DNA from: Lenzites betulinus
Taxonomy: Eukaryota; Basidiomycota; Agaricomycetes; Polyporales; Polyporaceae
Length of the DNA stretch: 64,000 bases
Assembly (NCBI GenBank): GCA_022264855.1
Contig: JABYQU010000024.1
Coordinates: 310,001-374,000, forward strand
Direction of reading: 5' to 3'
In this document: in pieces, positions 32,832 through 46,818 of the stretch
Layout: the number at the start of each line of letters is the position of its first letter
Numbering within the stretch: position 1 is the first letter of the stretch
The notes under the pieces: model-generated
Told to the model about the DNA's origin: nothing
Database searches by the model: none
The model's input: only the letters and a program-made list of their open reading frames with translations
Program-made: the position numbers and the translations under genes

Positions 32832-35800
32832 GTTGCGCGGGTGTTGTAGAGATGCAGTGCCTTGAATCGATGTATTAGTATCACTTCAACGGACTATGAA
32901 TCATGTAGTAGTGTATGAACAGTACCGCAGTTATGTTTATCATGTGTCTCGTCCAATCGCTGCCATGTTCGTCCCTTTGGCCGGTCCATTCACATTCGGA
33001 CGAGCCATCCGGGGCATGAGACGACTTTATCGCCATACTTGGGTGCCACATCCAAAGAATTGGCCTTGGAGCTAAAGCTTGATCGCCGGGGCGCCTTGAC
33101 ACTTCCACCGTATGCCCGCCAAATAATGGGAAGCTATCGCCATTCATGAACGATGCTTCATTGATAGTATGGCGGATTGCTTCTGGCGGATCTATCAGCG
33201 AGATCGTGCCCCGCACGTACTAGCATGAGATTCGAACGAGTGATATCTGGCAGGCTTACGACAAGATAAGTCCATTCGCGGACACGGAGGTATCGCATCG
33301 ACCCACGGAGATGCGCAGAGGAAGAGCAGGCCCGGCCTAACGTGACGACGGTGGCGCCGGTGCGTGCAGATTGGCTGTAGCTAGCCGACGAGGAACAGCA
33401 GGTCGCGTGCGACTCGGAGTGCAAGGTCCCCGGCTGATCTCGAGGCGCGGGGACTGGGCTATGTTCAGCACGCTCGGGGCACCCCGGGAGATAATTGACA
33501 AAGTAGCTGCGGCGCCACCACCAACTTGTCAAGAGAAGCGTCGGCCGGGTCAAATCGAACGTTGGCCCGGGGTTCCTCGTACTTCGTTCGCATTACCGTA
33601 CACGCTGGAAGTCAGCCGATAGCTTAATAACTCAGCTGGACACGCACCTGTGAAAGCTCGTACGACGATGCGCCGCCTCATCCAAGGGCCCAAGAATACG
33701 CGAGCAGTGTTCAGCAGCACACTTCGACTTCGTGCAGTACTGCTGCGAATTAGATGCTGCTACTTGCGCTTGTTTTCCGAACCACGTCACCGTACGTGAA
33801 CCGGGAGGTGTAGGGTGATGCACGGTATCGCTGCCCGACACACACGTAAACCCCACGTCCGTTCACGTATGCTTGACTGATCTCCGCCCACGTTCGGACA
33901 TCTCGCCAGCCAACCACAGCCCGGTCGACGGACATTTCCCGTGCTAGTCCCCGTGCGAGCGCTTCTCCCGTCGTGCGATGACTGCTGCCGGGGAACTGGA
34001 GCTAAGAGCTGCGAACGGCATTTAAGTCGCACCTGACAGCAGGTGCCGAGAGATGCTGGCAGCGGTCGCGCGCCCTGTGAGCCGTAGACCATGTCAATGA
34101 TTCCAGCCTGCCAGTAGCCCAGGGGCGAGCCCGTCCTGCGCACCTAGAATAGTATCTAGGTTTGTACTAGCGGGGAAGCTTGATGAGCGAGGGGATTGGC
34201 TGAATTGCCTCGTCGGCCGGCAACCAATATGCTGCGTGAATGCCGGAATGGGTGCGACAGTACGCTCCTTCGCGGCCCCCGGCCACGAGTCGGGATAATC
34301 GCGGAGTTGCGAGCGGTGGACGTGGCCAGTGAGCGAAGGGCGGTCGTTGCCTAGATTGCAGATGGAAGAGGCCATGCTAGCTCTGTTACCGTCTCGCGAA
34401 AAGCACCCGCAAAATGCGGTGAAGTCCAAGTGTCCAAGTGCACTCGTTATCCTGCGAGAGTTGGCCCTATGCATCCAAGGCTGCGGTTGCGCGGCCGTCG
34501 ACGTGAACCCTGGAGGCTCGAGCCATCCAGGCATGCTCCTCGCAGTCCTTCGACACAAGGTTCTGCTTTCGACAGTTTGCATGCCGACTTGGTCTTGGTC
34601 GCCGGAGACAATGAAGCGCGCCGATGCCCATCCATGGCGGGGCTGATGCGCACTTGCGCCGCACTCCGGCAGCCCACCGGTATCTATCACTGTCCGTAGC
34701 ACGCCTTCCCCGCTAGCCATATTCAGCCTCCCGCGCATGCAGATAGGTACCATTCGCACTTACCCGCTTAACCCCCGCAATGCAAAAAACCCTGTGCGGG
34801 GCCAGACGGGGCCCCAGAAACAGTATGCTGTCAGCCTCTCGGTATGTGGCGTAAGCGAAGATGCGCTACCGGCGGTACGAGCACTCGGAGGGGCACCTTG
34901 CATGCAGTGGAAGCAATGCAGCAGTTGATCGTTGCCCTTTGCATCGCTACTGGACTGAGAGGAGTAGCGCCGCATCCACACCGGAACTCGAGACAGCAGA
35001 GACGACCCGGGGTTGTCGGTGCAGTGAAGGGGAGCATGACGTTTGCATGCGCACGTAAGTTCCCCGGTGCAACGGGAATCTGAGCTGCTCACGGGATCAT
35101 CTCTGGCGAGCGAAACGGTCATTGGATGATGAGGCCGGTGCAGTGTGAACGTCCCAAGACAGCAGAGATGAATACAGCAGTTATCAAGAGCCAGTTACCA
35201 CTGCACAGGGTAGACCAGTGATTTGCCAGTTACGCCAATTACGCTCGCGCTCCCAGGGCTGAATGCGATGCGGGCTCTGTTAAGGCGTCCGGAATTTATG
35301 TTCCCCGCATGCAGTCAGTAAGGGACGATGATACCCAGAAAAAGACGCTTCTCACCTCGGCCGCCGCCGCATACCACGTTGTTTAAGCTCTCCTTCCCTC
35401 GTGCGTGGGGGGCAACGCGGTAGCAATTCAAGTGAACCCGTAAGCAGTCGCGAGGCGAACCGACAACTGAGAGCTGAGAAGCACGGGTTCTGGGATCGAC
35501 CCATACGCGGGGCCCCAGGAGGCTGTTTTTCCCCGCATTCCATATATCATCCGACAATGGGTGCAAACGTGCGAGGAACCTCCGATTCGATGATTCTGGT
35601 CGCGTGGTCGAATGTCGTGGGACTGCTGGTACGGCGGCCATCGAACGAGGGAGATTGGGCGACGCGATGATATGTTGGGTGGTCAGATGTGATCGTTTCG
35701 ATGGATGCAGGGCGCGAAAGTATCAGGTGGCACTATCGAGTGCGCGGCCGATGGTGGGCACATCCAAGCGATTTGGTAAGCCGTGGAGGAATAGTCGTAA

Positions 35801-38800
35801 TAGCGTGTAGGGCGAGCCGCCTCACTTGCGCAGTGTCATATTAATGATATGTTTGACTCAGAGTTATCAGTCAGTGAGAAGCTGAGATGGTCAGTGTGGT
35901 AGAAGTGAGCAGAGCGAAACACAGTAAGCGCTCGATGACGCGGAATATGTGAGCCACGTGGATGGACCTACAACTCGTTTTCACCTTCCGGGTGCCAAGT
36001 TGCCAACGCGGAGTTCTCTGAGTCGACCTAGTTATCAAGTATATCCACACTTTTCCTTTCTGTAGGAACAGGTATTGTCAGCGTACCAACAATAGGCACG
36101 AAACGCTAGTTCGCGCCACATTCCAAGAACAAGCCTAGACCATTATGACGAAGAGCTGAAACAGGATTCCCTTTTGTTTAAATGCAACTTCTGGCCCTCG
36201 ATGTAGTACGCCATATGCAGCTTTATCGCTCTTATGACGGACGCAGGAGGTGAATATCAGCAACCATGCTGGAATGATCAAACCGTAAGGGACAAGACTC
36301 ACGCGATCGAGACACCTTCGCGGAGGCATTCGGGTTAGTGGATCGGGCCGATGCTTGTTGACTATAGTGGCATAGCGTAGATTAAGGTGTATAGTGCAAT
36401 TGTGCAGACGGAACCCCAGACGGACCATGTTGTCTAGCAACCTGACTGGCTATCCCCCATATGTTATGCGCCTTGTTACAAGAGCGTCGTCCCCTGAGGC
36501 CTGAGGCCTGAGATCTGAGAGTTTACTCTGACGTGATATGCTTCAAACTCTGCATGTATTGTCGGAGACAGGTCGCCCCTGGGCTAGTAGTCTTGCGTAG
36601 ATACAATAATGAGGTCATTCTAGGGATAGGACGGGTCGTTAGCACCCTGAAATGTGAACATAAGATCCAAGCCGGCTCGCACCTTGTGTGATGCAACAAA
36701 AACAGCTGTCCAATCAGCGAGGAGCAATGCCTAGGAGACGTTCACCGCGATCTGCGGGGAGAGATGTTAGTTCTTCGACGACTCATTTCCGCGGTTTGCA
36801 TTCTTGTGCTTGAAGTGTTGTGGCGACCCGAGGTTCTATCCTAAGACCGAGTTTTGTGCGGCATCCAGATCATCTGGAGTCCGGATGGTCGTCCCGACCT
36901 ATGACGATTGCAAAATGCAAGAACATCTGAGCGCATCGGCACTAGTGCTTCGCGTAGATCATCGCTGCAAAGTCGGTCAGGATACGGTAAAAGACATGTA
37001 ATAGCCACGCACCGAGTTTCTACGAATACTGATCCTTTGCCGATGGAGGAAGATCTGCGCTCGCGTGCACTTCAGTGGCATTTTGCCCCACCTATGCATA
37101 GCGAAGACGTCCGGCCCACAGGCGCGACCTCCGAGGAAAAGACTATAGCCTCGCAAAAGCTTCGCGCACATCTGAGTGCGCGATCGTCGTCGCAGTCTCT
37201 ACCAAGCAGACGACGCGGGGAAACAAGCGCTACCGTGCCGCTCAGCGTGGTGCGCCAGCCAATCGCGTCGTCGCAGGCGCGCCGGCGGCAATACCTCGCG
37301 CTCGTTCCTCTGCACAACCAGCTGCAGGCGCGTTCTCTCGACATCGGCCTCCGCGCGAGAACTAGCACCGACCGCGCAGACTCACCCTCGCGACGCTCCC
37401 AGAGGGGTGGGGGACGATCCCGGATAGGCCAGCCGGACGTACCACCTGATTGGCATCCTCGCGAAGTTCTCAGCCACGCTCCCGTATTATCCTCGGGGTC
37501 ACTCGCGGCGCGCAAGGGTTATATCCCGTGCCAAGCCAGCAGACTCGCCGGCCGAATTGCCCAGGTACGAGCTCAATGAAAGGCTTCATTATGGGCGGAA
37601 GAGAAGCACCGAGGCCGAGTCACGCCAGCGAAAAGTGTGTTTGCACGACCTCTAGCCTTGGCCAATGTGGAGTAGGTTCTGAATCAGCAGTCTCGTATAA
37701 CCGTGGGGAGATGGCCATCTATGCGGGGCCGAGAGGCCTATTCTGCAAACGACGACTGTGCCCGGATCTTCGACATGCACACGGTCTTCCGATTCCAGGC
37801 CTGTGATTCTGGCAGATGGGGAAAATTTGCACAGGTCGAGGCAGCGCGGACATTATGGCGGGACTCGGGAGGCGATTCTCGCAATGTCTAGTGCGCACCG
37901 GCTTCGCAGCATACGGTGCGTGTTCCGGTGCTAGTTCCGTGTCGGGCGTCGAAACCTGATAGGCCACATCTGCGTGTGTTTTGTTTTTTTCGAGGCGCAA
38001 CGACCTGACAAGTCAAGCAAGGAAAGAGCGGGACGGCGATCAGGCTCGATAACCATATAGCTGTGCGCGTTCCGTTTTGCGTCCGCGCGTGCGCCAACGT
38101 TTGCTCTGCTGTTGTTGATGTCAGCAGCCACATGTGAATCGTGATGGCAGGCCCGGTGCTGCATGATGAGATCCATCGAGGATTGAGGACCGAATCCGAG
38201 TCCGCTCATGCTGGGTTGTTGGCCCGTTGTCCACCAATGACCGCCCCATCCCGACGCAGGCTTCCCAAAGGTACGCGACGCCATACGCGACTTGCGCTGA
38301 GTTCAGAAATGCTGCTGCTTATTTTCGCCAGGTACAAGACCCAGCGCCGCGACTCGGCCAAACATCAGCTCGCACACCGCGCCGCCCCTGCAGCCCGCCA
38401 CAGGCCAGCGTCGAAGTCGAGAACAGTGAACACAACATATCCGACACATCCGCGTCCTGAGGTCAGAGGCCTGACGATCCGCCCAGCACGTACTCGCCTA
38501 TGGCCGCCCCGCCGCATCCCGCGCCCGGCGACCATACGAATGCCTGCCGCGCAGCTGCTCATGTAATGCTGAGCAGCGCCCCCGAGCCGCGCCATCCGGA
38601 GATGCCCACTGCCCACTGCACACGGACGGTGATGCCTGATGCCAACGTGCGCCCCCCCGTAAGGCCTAGCGCGTCCGGTCCGGCAAAGCCTGATGCTCGC
38701 GAGTCGCGGCCTAGCGCGAGTGTGCGTGCGTGGGTGCTTGATCCAGTTAATGGTGGGTGCGCCTTGGGCACGACCGCCGAATGTAGCCCGCTCGCTGACG

Positions 38801-41800
38801 CTGTTCTCGATAGGGCGCGATAAGTCGCGGGCGGCGCACCCACGCTCCTGCCCCCGCCCATATGCACGCGCGGGTGCAGTTCGCGGGCGTGAGCCCGAAC
38901 CGCCAGCTGCTGACAGGGGTGATTGCCTCCCGCCCCGCTCACCGAGCGACCCCGGCGAGGCTGGTCCGCGCGCGACGTCGGGCCTGGCGAGGGTCAATGC
39001 ATATTGTTGAGTCATGTTATTCTCATCCCATTACACTCAATGCGATTCGCGATAGCGTGGACGTCCGAGTGCCGCAGAGTCTGCACCATCCGACGCTGTA
39101 TCCAAACACACCGCCCGGCTCGCAACGTCGCACGTCGGTCGCCTCGGGCGGCTTGCAACCCAGGAAGCGCGGATGCTAGAGCCTAACAGCACTTCGGAAT
39201 CCGCCGTCCGCCCGGAGTTGGCCACCAGCACTGGCAGGATCGCTCCCGATCCAGGACGGCGGGAACCCCGCCAGACGCCCCAGCCGCGCGCGGCGGCCTC
39301 CCGCAAGCGTCGGCGGCAGGGCCGGGCGCGACACTCCTGGTTAGGCCCGGACGTCTGCGAGCGCGCGCGCATGTTCCCAGTCCGCGACGGGCGGCTGCGG
39401 CGCGGGCAACGGGCGTTACTACACTCGGGATCCGGGATGCGTGTTTCCGGGCAGCGACCAAGTGTCTCCAAGTGCTAGTGGTCGTTGTGGAGCGCGCGCG
39501 CGCTTGGCCATGGGCTTCCTCCGAGCGGGGGGAAGCCGTGGGGACGGGACGGGGAAGGAGAAGATTAAGGGGAAGACGCACTCGGAGTCTCGGAGTCCTC
39601 CTCAGGCTTCCATGGTCGGTGTCCAGCGTCCACTTTCCTCCACTTTCGCGTCTTCGAGTCCTCAGCTTCTCCCGGGAATGTCGACGCCCTCGATAACGAT
39701 CCCAGTGGCCGCCCGCGACCTGCCGTCTCCTCCCGCGCGCTGTGCAGGATCGCGATACGGAAGATTCACGCGCACGTCTGCAGGCTGCGCCGCCTCTCCC
39801 AAGCTATCCCACTAGCATTGTCATTGGCAAATTGCGACCTTGCGTCGGGCAGTGAGCTCGGCGCATCACCATCGAGCATCAGCCCGCCTCCCGGGATCAC
39901 GCCTCGCATTATCGCAAGGCGGCGCCGGCAAGGGGGACATCGATCCAGAGGGCGCGCGTCGCTCGCTGATCCCGGAACCGTGCAGCCATCTCGGGCATGG
40001 TCCTGGCCAGTGAACGTTGAACTCCGCGCCTGGGCATTGCCGAGCGCAGGTGGGTGCCCGCCGCGCGGCCATTTCCATCATCCTCTGGCCCAGGGGACTG
40101 CTCCCGAGTCCATGTTCATGATGATGTTGGGATCAGCGACCTGCAGACTGTTCGCCGCCGGCCCGTCGCTCTCGCGTGGTGTGTGCGCGCGGGTCGGGTC
40201 TGCAGTTGCTCGAACGGGGGGGTAAGGCGCGATGCGCGCGGCCTGCGGCGAAACCGCATAGGACTCGGAGGGTGCGATCTGGGTCGGACCGCCCGGGAAG
40301 GGCGGGGACGGGGAGGCTGCGCTGTGGTTTGTCTTCGCGATTTCATTGTGGAAGTCTCGGGGTGGATTTGGATTTGTAGATATCGATATGCGCATAGACG
40401 CACAGCAGGTACTTCGTCGATGCATTTGTCTCGACGCCCGCCTCGGCGCGGATGTGGATTCGACTGTATCGTTCATCGTTCATCGGTCTTCAAGCCCCTC
40501 GTTCATCGCGATTAGCATTACGAAGCCCGGACGTCATGCATTCAAATACTCATGCACGATATGGGCTCATGGCAAATTTGCGCATCCCCGACGAGCGTAT
40601 TACCAAGCACCGACGTCGTCGTCGTTTCGTCGTCCTCTCGCGTCCTTCAGCTCCCGAGACGCAAATCTGTCCGAGGCGTTGTCAGCCGCACGGAACCACC
40701 CCGGTGCTTACCGTGCCCCTGCAAACAGCACCCACCCGGCGTAAGCACGCTCGGGCTCAGCAGCTGCAGCTAAACATGGCTCGCGATAGAGTTAGCGTTC
40801 ACGTTCAACGTTCATGGCAGGCGTTCGGGTCGGGCGCGCGGGCGTTGTGCGCCGAGGGGGGCGATATCCCCGAGCTGCGCGACGTGGGCATTGGGCATTG
40901 GACGTGACATTGATACGGTGAAGCGTGAAGCTTGGAGCTTGATGCGTATGTCTTGCTCGTACGTCGTGTCTTGTCTTGACCGGCCTTGACTGGTCTTCGA
41001 ACGAGCGCACACCGCGTCCCGGGCGCGCGATAGGAGGTTCGGGGCGGTCGAGGACGGCATCCATTACAGCGCACAGGCCGCACCGCACCGCATTAACATG
41101 ATCATTGAACACCCACGCGCACGTACGAAGCTTGTACGTCTGAAACTCAGCTTGCTAACAAAGCGCCCCTCCCATTCAATCGAGTCCAGATGGAGCGCGC
41201 CTATTTAATGAAGCCATCTCGCCGTCTCGCCGTCTCGGAGTCGGACGCAGGAGCGGGATCAATCAGCCCGACGAGTCTCGCCGGGACAGACGGACGGCGC
41301 AGTGACACTGATCACGGGGATCGTCCGCTCCTTTTCGAGGCGTCGCGGGGATGGTGCTACAGGGGAGCCGAGCCGTGTTAGATGTTCGACGTCGACGTGT
41401 GGACATGTGGATATGTGCCTATCGCGATATCGCGGCGGCGCAGGACGGCTTTGTGGGGGATAGTACTTAGTACTAGTGCAGTTTGACATGTGCATAGGGC
41501 GCGGTGGAGGAGTGCTAGTGCTGTGTCGTATTTGGGGCGAGAGCGGGACGGGCTGTGCTCTGACGTTGGAGACGGACATAGGAGCAGACATAGGAGCAGA
41601 CAACGTCGGATGCAGAGCTGAGATGGGACAGGACAGAGCCAGCCAGCCAGACAGCCCGCCAGCCAGACAGCCAGACAGACATAGCCAGTGCACCCGGCGC
41701 GTGCCTCTGCAAGACAATCCGAGCCAGGAGTCAACGCCAGGGCCAGGGGAGAAGCTCCAAGAAGCTCCAAGCTCCGGGCAGTCGCACTTGACTGACAGTC

Positions 41801-42531
41801 TCCGACCGGCAACAGCGGGCGTGGCGCAGCATTGAGCACCCGCGAGGCATACGCTTCACGCCCTGCCTAGCTTACTACACACCTTACACACCTCCTATTA
41901 ACAATAACAACGGCGATGTCGATCGCGGCCAGAGTACTGGCTAGAGGCCGATACGCGAAGGCGCGGGAGCAGCAAGGCGGGGGAGAGCGGGGGGAGGGAT
42001 AAGCACCTGATATCCCCGCGTGGCGTATGCGGGGTACGCCGTCCGCGCCAGCTTCGTGGCGCGCGCAAACACCTCAAGCGTCAGGTCCAGGGCGAGGGAT
42101 GTCGATGCTGAGTCGGCCGCGGTGACAGCGCACAGACGGGCGCGGGCGGAGGCGTCCCCGCGCTGAGTCGCGCACACCTGCACCTGCAAACGCTTCGTCA
42201 GACTCAGAATCGCGATAAGTAAGTGGAGTATCCCAGGCTCCCAGGCTCCGGTCGGACGCACAGACGCGCGCGCGCGCGCGAAGCCCCGGCGGGGCGTGGC
42301 AACCCGCGTTCGCGTGCGTCTGAGCCGGCTCAAAGGCTGGGGGTGGATAAGTCCGCATGCGGACTTAACCGCCCCGTGCGCGATTGGCTCTGCAGGACAC
42401 GACGGGGTGGAAGGCGGTGGGAAGGTGCGTCCTGGGAGCCTGGACAGCAGCTGGAGGGCAGCGCGCGCGCGTGGGCTGATTGGTTGGTGATGCCAGTGTG
42501 ATCCCGGCGCCCTGCGAACGCTGTGAGTCTG
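32832..42531. other. Gene-poor stretch, no supported gene
   Basis: Nearly 10 kb without a gene I can support. The part to about 38.5 kb is of moderate GC; beyond that it is visibly more GC- and CpG-rich. Long frames such as 36908..37579 (+, 223 codons) have Arg/Ser/Ala-rich composition, no domain and no splice-supported extension. Short direct repeats occur (cctgaggcctgaggcctgag near 36495; gacataggagca twice and agcc/agac runs near 41575-41690). A (CG)8 run lies at 42265..42280. I see no reverse transcriptase, transposase or LTR signature. Confidence 0.5.
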
Positions 42532-42915
42532 ACAGCGCACTCAATTCTGTTTTTTTATTCTCACTTTATTCACACGGGCCTCGGCTAAGGGTGCGAGGCT
42601 GTTCTGCCTGTGGCGGAGAGCAGAACATGCAAACATACGTCTCCCTCATCCATTCCCTCCCTTTCTGCCTTGAAACTTACCACACTGTTGTAGTTCAGCT
42701 CTACAAAGGGCCAGTCAAAATCTGGGAAAGATTCGCTTTCATATGCAGTATAACGCCGGAGGGTTGTGCTGCGAAGCTTGCTTGCTGCTGTTTCCTCGTC
42801 CCCATCATTCATTAGTAAGCCTAAACATATACGGAAGGTATGACCTCAACAAACGCCCTTAGCCGAGGTCCGTGTGAATAAAGTGAGAATAAAAAAACAG
42901 AATTGAGTGCGCTGT
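42532..42915. mobile_element. MITE-like / Pack-type element with 60-bp terminal inverted repeats
   Basis: The left arm (42532..42591) starts ACAGCGCACTCAATTCTG, continues through a T7 run and ttctcactttattcacacgg, and ends ctaaggg. The right arm (42856..42915) is its reverse complement with one mismatch in 60. The interior is 264 bp. On the minus strand it contains an open frame (complement 42585..42812, 75 codons) with protein-like sequence: RSTTLRRYTAYESESFPDFD, then WPFVELNYNSV followed by a GTAAGT donor-like site. No transposase is encoded, so the element would be non-autonomous. I could not define a target-site duplication: the flanks gtgagtctg / gtggctga do not match well. The near identity of the arms suggests recent activity or correction. 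Confidence 0.8.
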
Positions 42916-45432
42916 GTGGCTGACATGGCCACGGCCGACGAGGCAAGTCCTGCTGCATGACCGCGCGGTTCGCGAAGAGTGGAGCGCGCATTACCTGGCG
43001 GTCTGCTTCGACGCGGTGCGCGCGCGGCAGAAAACGACGCACGACGCTTCAGCTTGAGCTACAGCTATGAGGCCTAGGTTCTGCGCGATCGCGCAATCGA
43101 GCGATGGGAAGCGCGGCGCGGGCGGGTGTCTATCAAGGCCGCGCGGGTTCACGCACCGCGGCTGGGGGAGCGGCGTTCGCGGCGACGAGAGCTTGATTGG
43201 ACTTCTGTTTGGGGCGGGTGGTCTGCTTACGACAGGTGCGCAGGGTGGCCATCGAGCCTGTGGCATTGACTGAAGCGCGGACGTAAGCACGTAAGGCTGG
43301 GACTGGGACGCGGCATGCTGCTGTGAAGCTCGGCTGCAGGACGCAGAACGAGAAAGTGCGCGTACGTTCGAGAGCGCGCGTGCACGCGGAGGGAAGACGA
43401 GCAGAAAGGCTCGCCGGCAGAAGAGCTCGAGAGCCTGTCTGACTCGGACGCGTGCGCGCGCGACCGCTACGATGAATTGAGGGCCGAGGGAGAAGGCGCG
43501 AGATCGGTCGACGCGAGCGCGAGCCTGCAGGGCAGCTGCACCTGGGACGCATCGCGAAGGCGAGCAGCGAGCCTCGTGGCAGCAGGGGGCGTGCTGAGCG
43601 ATGGCGGCTGAGTGTACGAAGCCCACTGCAGGGCGGAGCAGGCAGGACGTCATGCGCGCGTTGGAAAGCTTCGCGGAGTGGGCGGACGCTGCTTCGGACG
43701 ACGTCGCCCAAGGTTCGCCCCCCCCGATCCCTCCCCTTTCGATCCCTGCCCCCGCCCGGGAGCAGTACGTGCTCGTCGCGTCGGCTTCCCGCCTCGTCTT
43801 CACGCGCGTGCACGTCCTGCCGCCTCCTGTGGTAGAACGCCGTCAGTTGACACCTTTGCATCCAGCGTTCGTCCAGAAGGCCCAGCGTGCACCCCAGAGA
43901 AAACCCGCAGCGCCGCGGGCTGCAGTCGCCCGCCGAGCCACCCCGGCGGACCCGTCGAACAAAACGTGCAACGGGGGTATGGGGGCGAACCCCATCGAGC
44001 CGGCGTTCCAGCATATGCCCACCCCGTCTGCTCGATCTCCGCCCGGGCGAGCGGCGAGCGTCCGCCAGGTCCGCGCTGCTGTGGGGAACGTCACTCCGCC
44101 TGCCATAAGCACGCCCTCCGAAGTGTGGGGGACGCGAGCACGGCTCCGGCGGGGTGCCTGCCTCTGCCATCGCAGTGCGCGCCTCGCTCCGGCGGAGGCA
44201 GCGTCCGATCCTGCGCGTGCCCTCGACGCCGTAACTTCTCGTACTGTCTCGTGCAGCCTGAGCGCGGTCTGCATTACTTTGTTCCAACGCTGCAGTTTGG
44301 TCACCGCAATGTCCAGATTGCCTCCATGGTGGGCTTCGTGCCTGTCAAACGCTGTAAGCATATCACAACCCTGCTCACATTGCCCTTGCTTACGTCGTAC
44401 ATACATATCCTCCTGCGCTATTCCCTGCCAGTGCAGAACGGATGAAAGTCGGAATAAACCCTCCCGTCTATCTCAGGAACTGCGCCAGACGGCCCGCCAG
44501 CCCCCCCCGTCCGCGGAGTCCGCCCCCCGCCCCCTCGCGGAGTCTGAGTCTCATGCGCCCACATGCACGTCTCGCCTGCGTCGCCTCCACCAGTCTAAGA
44601 TCTCACATCTGTAGCTAAGCTCCTTAGTCTAGGTTTGAGTCTCATTCCGCCATTCCGCCCGCCATCCATAATCATAATCCCACTCCGCCAGCCAGCCCTC
44701 CCGGAAAATTTCCGCACTAAGACGCTGCGCCGCGCCGACGATGTGTCGTCGCGCGCAGGGTCGCGCATCACCCCGCGGCGGTGGCGCGCGCGCGCCCGAC
44801 TCGAGCGGTGCGCTCCTGCCCGATGCGGCCTGGCGCGCGCGGCCCTGCTGCTCTTACGGTTTGCCTCGCGACGCGAACACGCGAGGCGAGGCGAGGCGGG
44901 AAGGCAGGCAAGCGGATAGGCTGAGAGGCTCCCCTGCCTGGGGGCGTTTCGAGGCCGTTTTGGCGGGGTGCCGGATCTGCAGCGTGCGACGCGGCGGCGC
45001 GTGTGATTGGTGTGTTGCGACGCGAGCGGTTATGGTGACAACTTGGAGTGTAGCTATAGGAGGCCGTTACTGCACTTGGCTATTCGCTGCTCCCGGGCTG
45101 ACTGATGTTCGCGGGCTGGCGGGGTCCGGATGCGGAATTACGCAAAAGGGCGCGGGGAAGTTGTGGGTGCATTGCCATGAGAGGAGAGGAGTGCGGGAGG
45201 TTACTGGAACACTCGCGCACATTGCGCATCGGAGTGCTTAGTGCTCGAGGACCGTCCCGCAGGTAGTAAGTTCTAGCTCACCCTGCGCATTACTACGACT
45301 AGCGCAGCGCGCGACGTCCAGGCTAGACACCAGCCGCGGCGCACGCCCATAACACAGAACCAACACAGAAGCACCTGGCCAACAGCATCCGCCGCGGACG
45401 GGGCCCGCCGCCAACCAGCACGCAGTGCACCA

Positions 45433-45452
45433 TAACGTTAACATTAACGTTA
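45433..45452. repeat. 20-bp perfect palindrome
   Basis: TAACGTTAACATTAACGTTA consists of a 9-bp inverted repeat around CA. It is an AT-rich island inside very GC-rich surroundings. It may be a protein-binding site or chance. Confidence 0.5.
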
Positions 45453-46818
45453 CCAGCCACGCGCGGGACCCTTCTGCAGCCTCGCGCCTCCCCGCCGCCC
45501 GAGCCCGTCCCCGCGCCTTCCCTGGTCCCAACATTTCACCGTCTGCCAGTGTATAACATAATTCAGTATTTCACAATTCAAAGCTTCGGAACAGCCCGAC
45601 GGCTAACTTAACGCATACCCCAGGGCAGCCGTCCCGCGCGCCCCTGCGGGCCCCGCCTGCAGCCGACGGATCATCCTCGCAGCACATTGAATGGCGGCCG
45701 CGGCAGGGGGGGCTGACGCTTGAGGGCTAAATGTGGGCGGGCGGGCGGGCGGGAGGAAGGAAGGAAGGGCGCCCGCCGGGATGGGAAGGTTGGCGCACCG
45801 GGACCCACAGGCGCGGCGCGCGCGTGCTCGGGAGGGTGAGGGGTGATGGTGCGGAGGTGAGGCTGAGGATTGGTCGTGGGTAGGAAGGGTTCTGGGCATG
45901 CGAGGTGGGGCGCCGCGGCGGCTGTATTTTGGTGGGCGCGGGGGTGCGGGGTATGGGGTCGGTCTGGGCTGTTGTGTGGACGCTTGGACGTGGAGTTTGA
46001 CGATGGACGGCGCGCGAGGGTGGGTGTGCGTCTAGGAAAGGGGTACCACTTGGACGCGCGTAGAGGAAGAAATACAGCGTGGCGTTGTTAGGCTGTCCCA
46101 AGCATATGTTGCAGTTGTAGTAGTCGCACAGGCCAGGCTAACGGAACCTAGTCTCGCAGAAGTGCATCCTCAATACATAGTACACACTTACTGGGACGGG
46201 TAAAAGACAGGTGATGCGTGTAAGCACAGCCGCAAGCCCGTGCACACTCCTCGGCCGAGTACCAGTACGAGGAGTACAGCGTTAGTGTCAACAGAGCCGC
46301 AACTACACGAGCTCGGAGCGACTGAGCTTACCTGACAATGAATGGACGGAATGCCCGCGTGGCTGGGTCACGATGTACAACACACCTCCTCGGTCAAAGA
46401 GTTCAGTCTGAGACGCTGTACGCCGCCACCGGCACCTCCCTCGGAGCACCCGCCACAACGCTCGCCCCATAACTCGCGCGGTCCCGGTCGGACCTATCAC
46501 TATCGCTCCAAGCAATCCTAGGTTCGATGAGCATACTCCGACTGGCATCGACGCCGCACGCGCCACGCCACACTCACTCGGAGCTCCGCGCGAGACGTAT
46601 CGCCGCAGCGCCGCACGTCCACAAAGACGTTTGATATTCGCCTGGATCGCAATACGTACTGCGTTGGTCATGCGCACCTCTGCCATCGGGACGTCGAGAG
46701 AGAGGTCGGGAATAAACATACAGATCGAGAGGTCGAGAGGTACGCCACTGCATGTCTAGCGCCGCATTCGCCGCGGGCGGTGCCGCTGCTCAAGAGGGAG
46801 AACTCGAAAGGCTGTCTT

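Noticed and set aside
33215..33240. TTCGAAT B-box-like sequence suggesting a minus-strand tRNA gene
   Set aside because: The flanking bases cannot form a T stem and no A box or acceptor pairing is present.
36908..37579. 223-codon plus-strand frame in the desert
   Set aside because: Ser/Arg-rich composition, no recognisable domain, no promoter or splice context; another long frame runs on the opposite strand.
43001..44614. Cluster of long overlapping open frames on both strands (up to 384 codons)
   Set aside because: They overlap antisense, consist mostly of Arg, Ala, Ser and Pro, contain no domain motif and have no splice-consistent extension. High GC removes stop codons and explains them.
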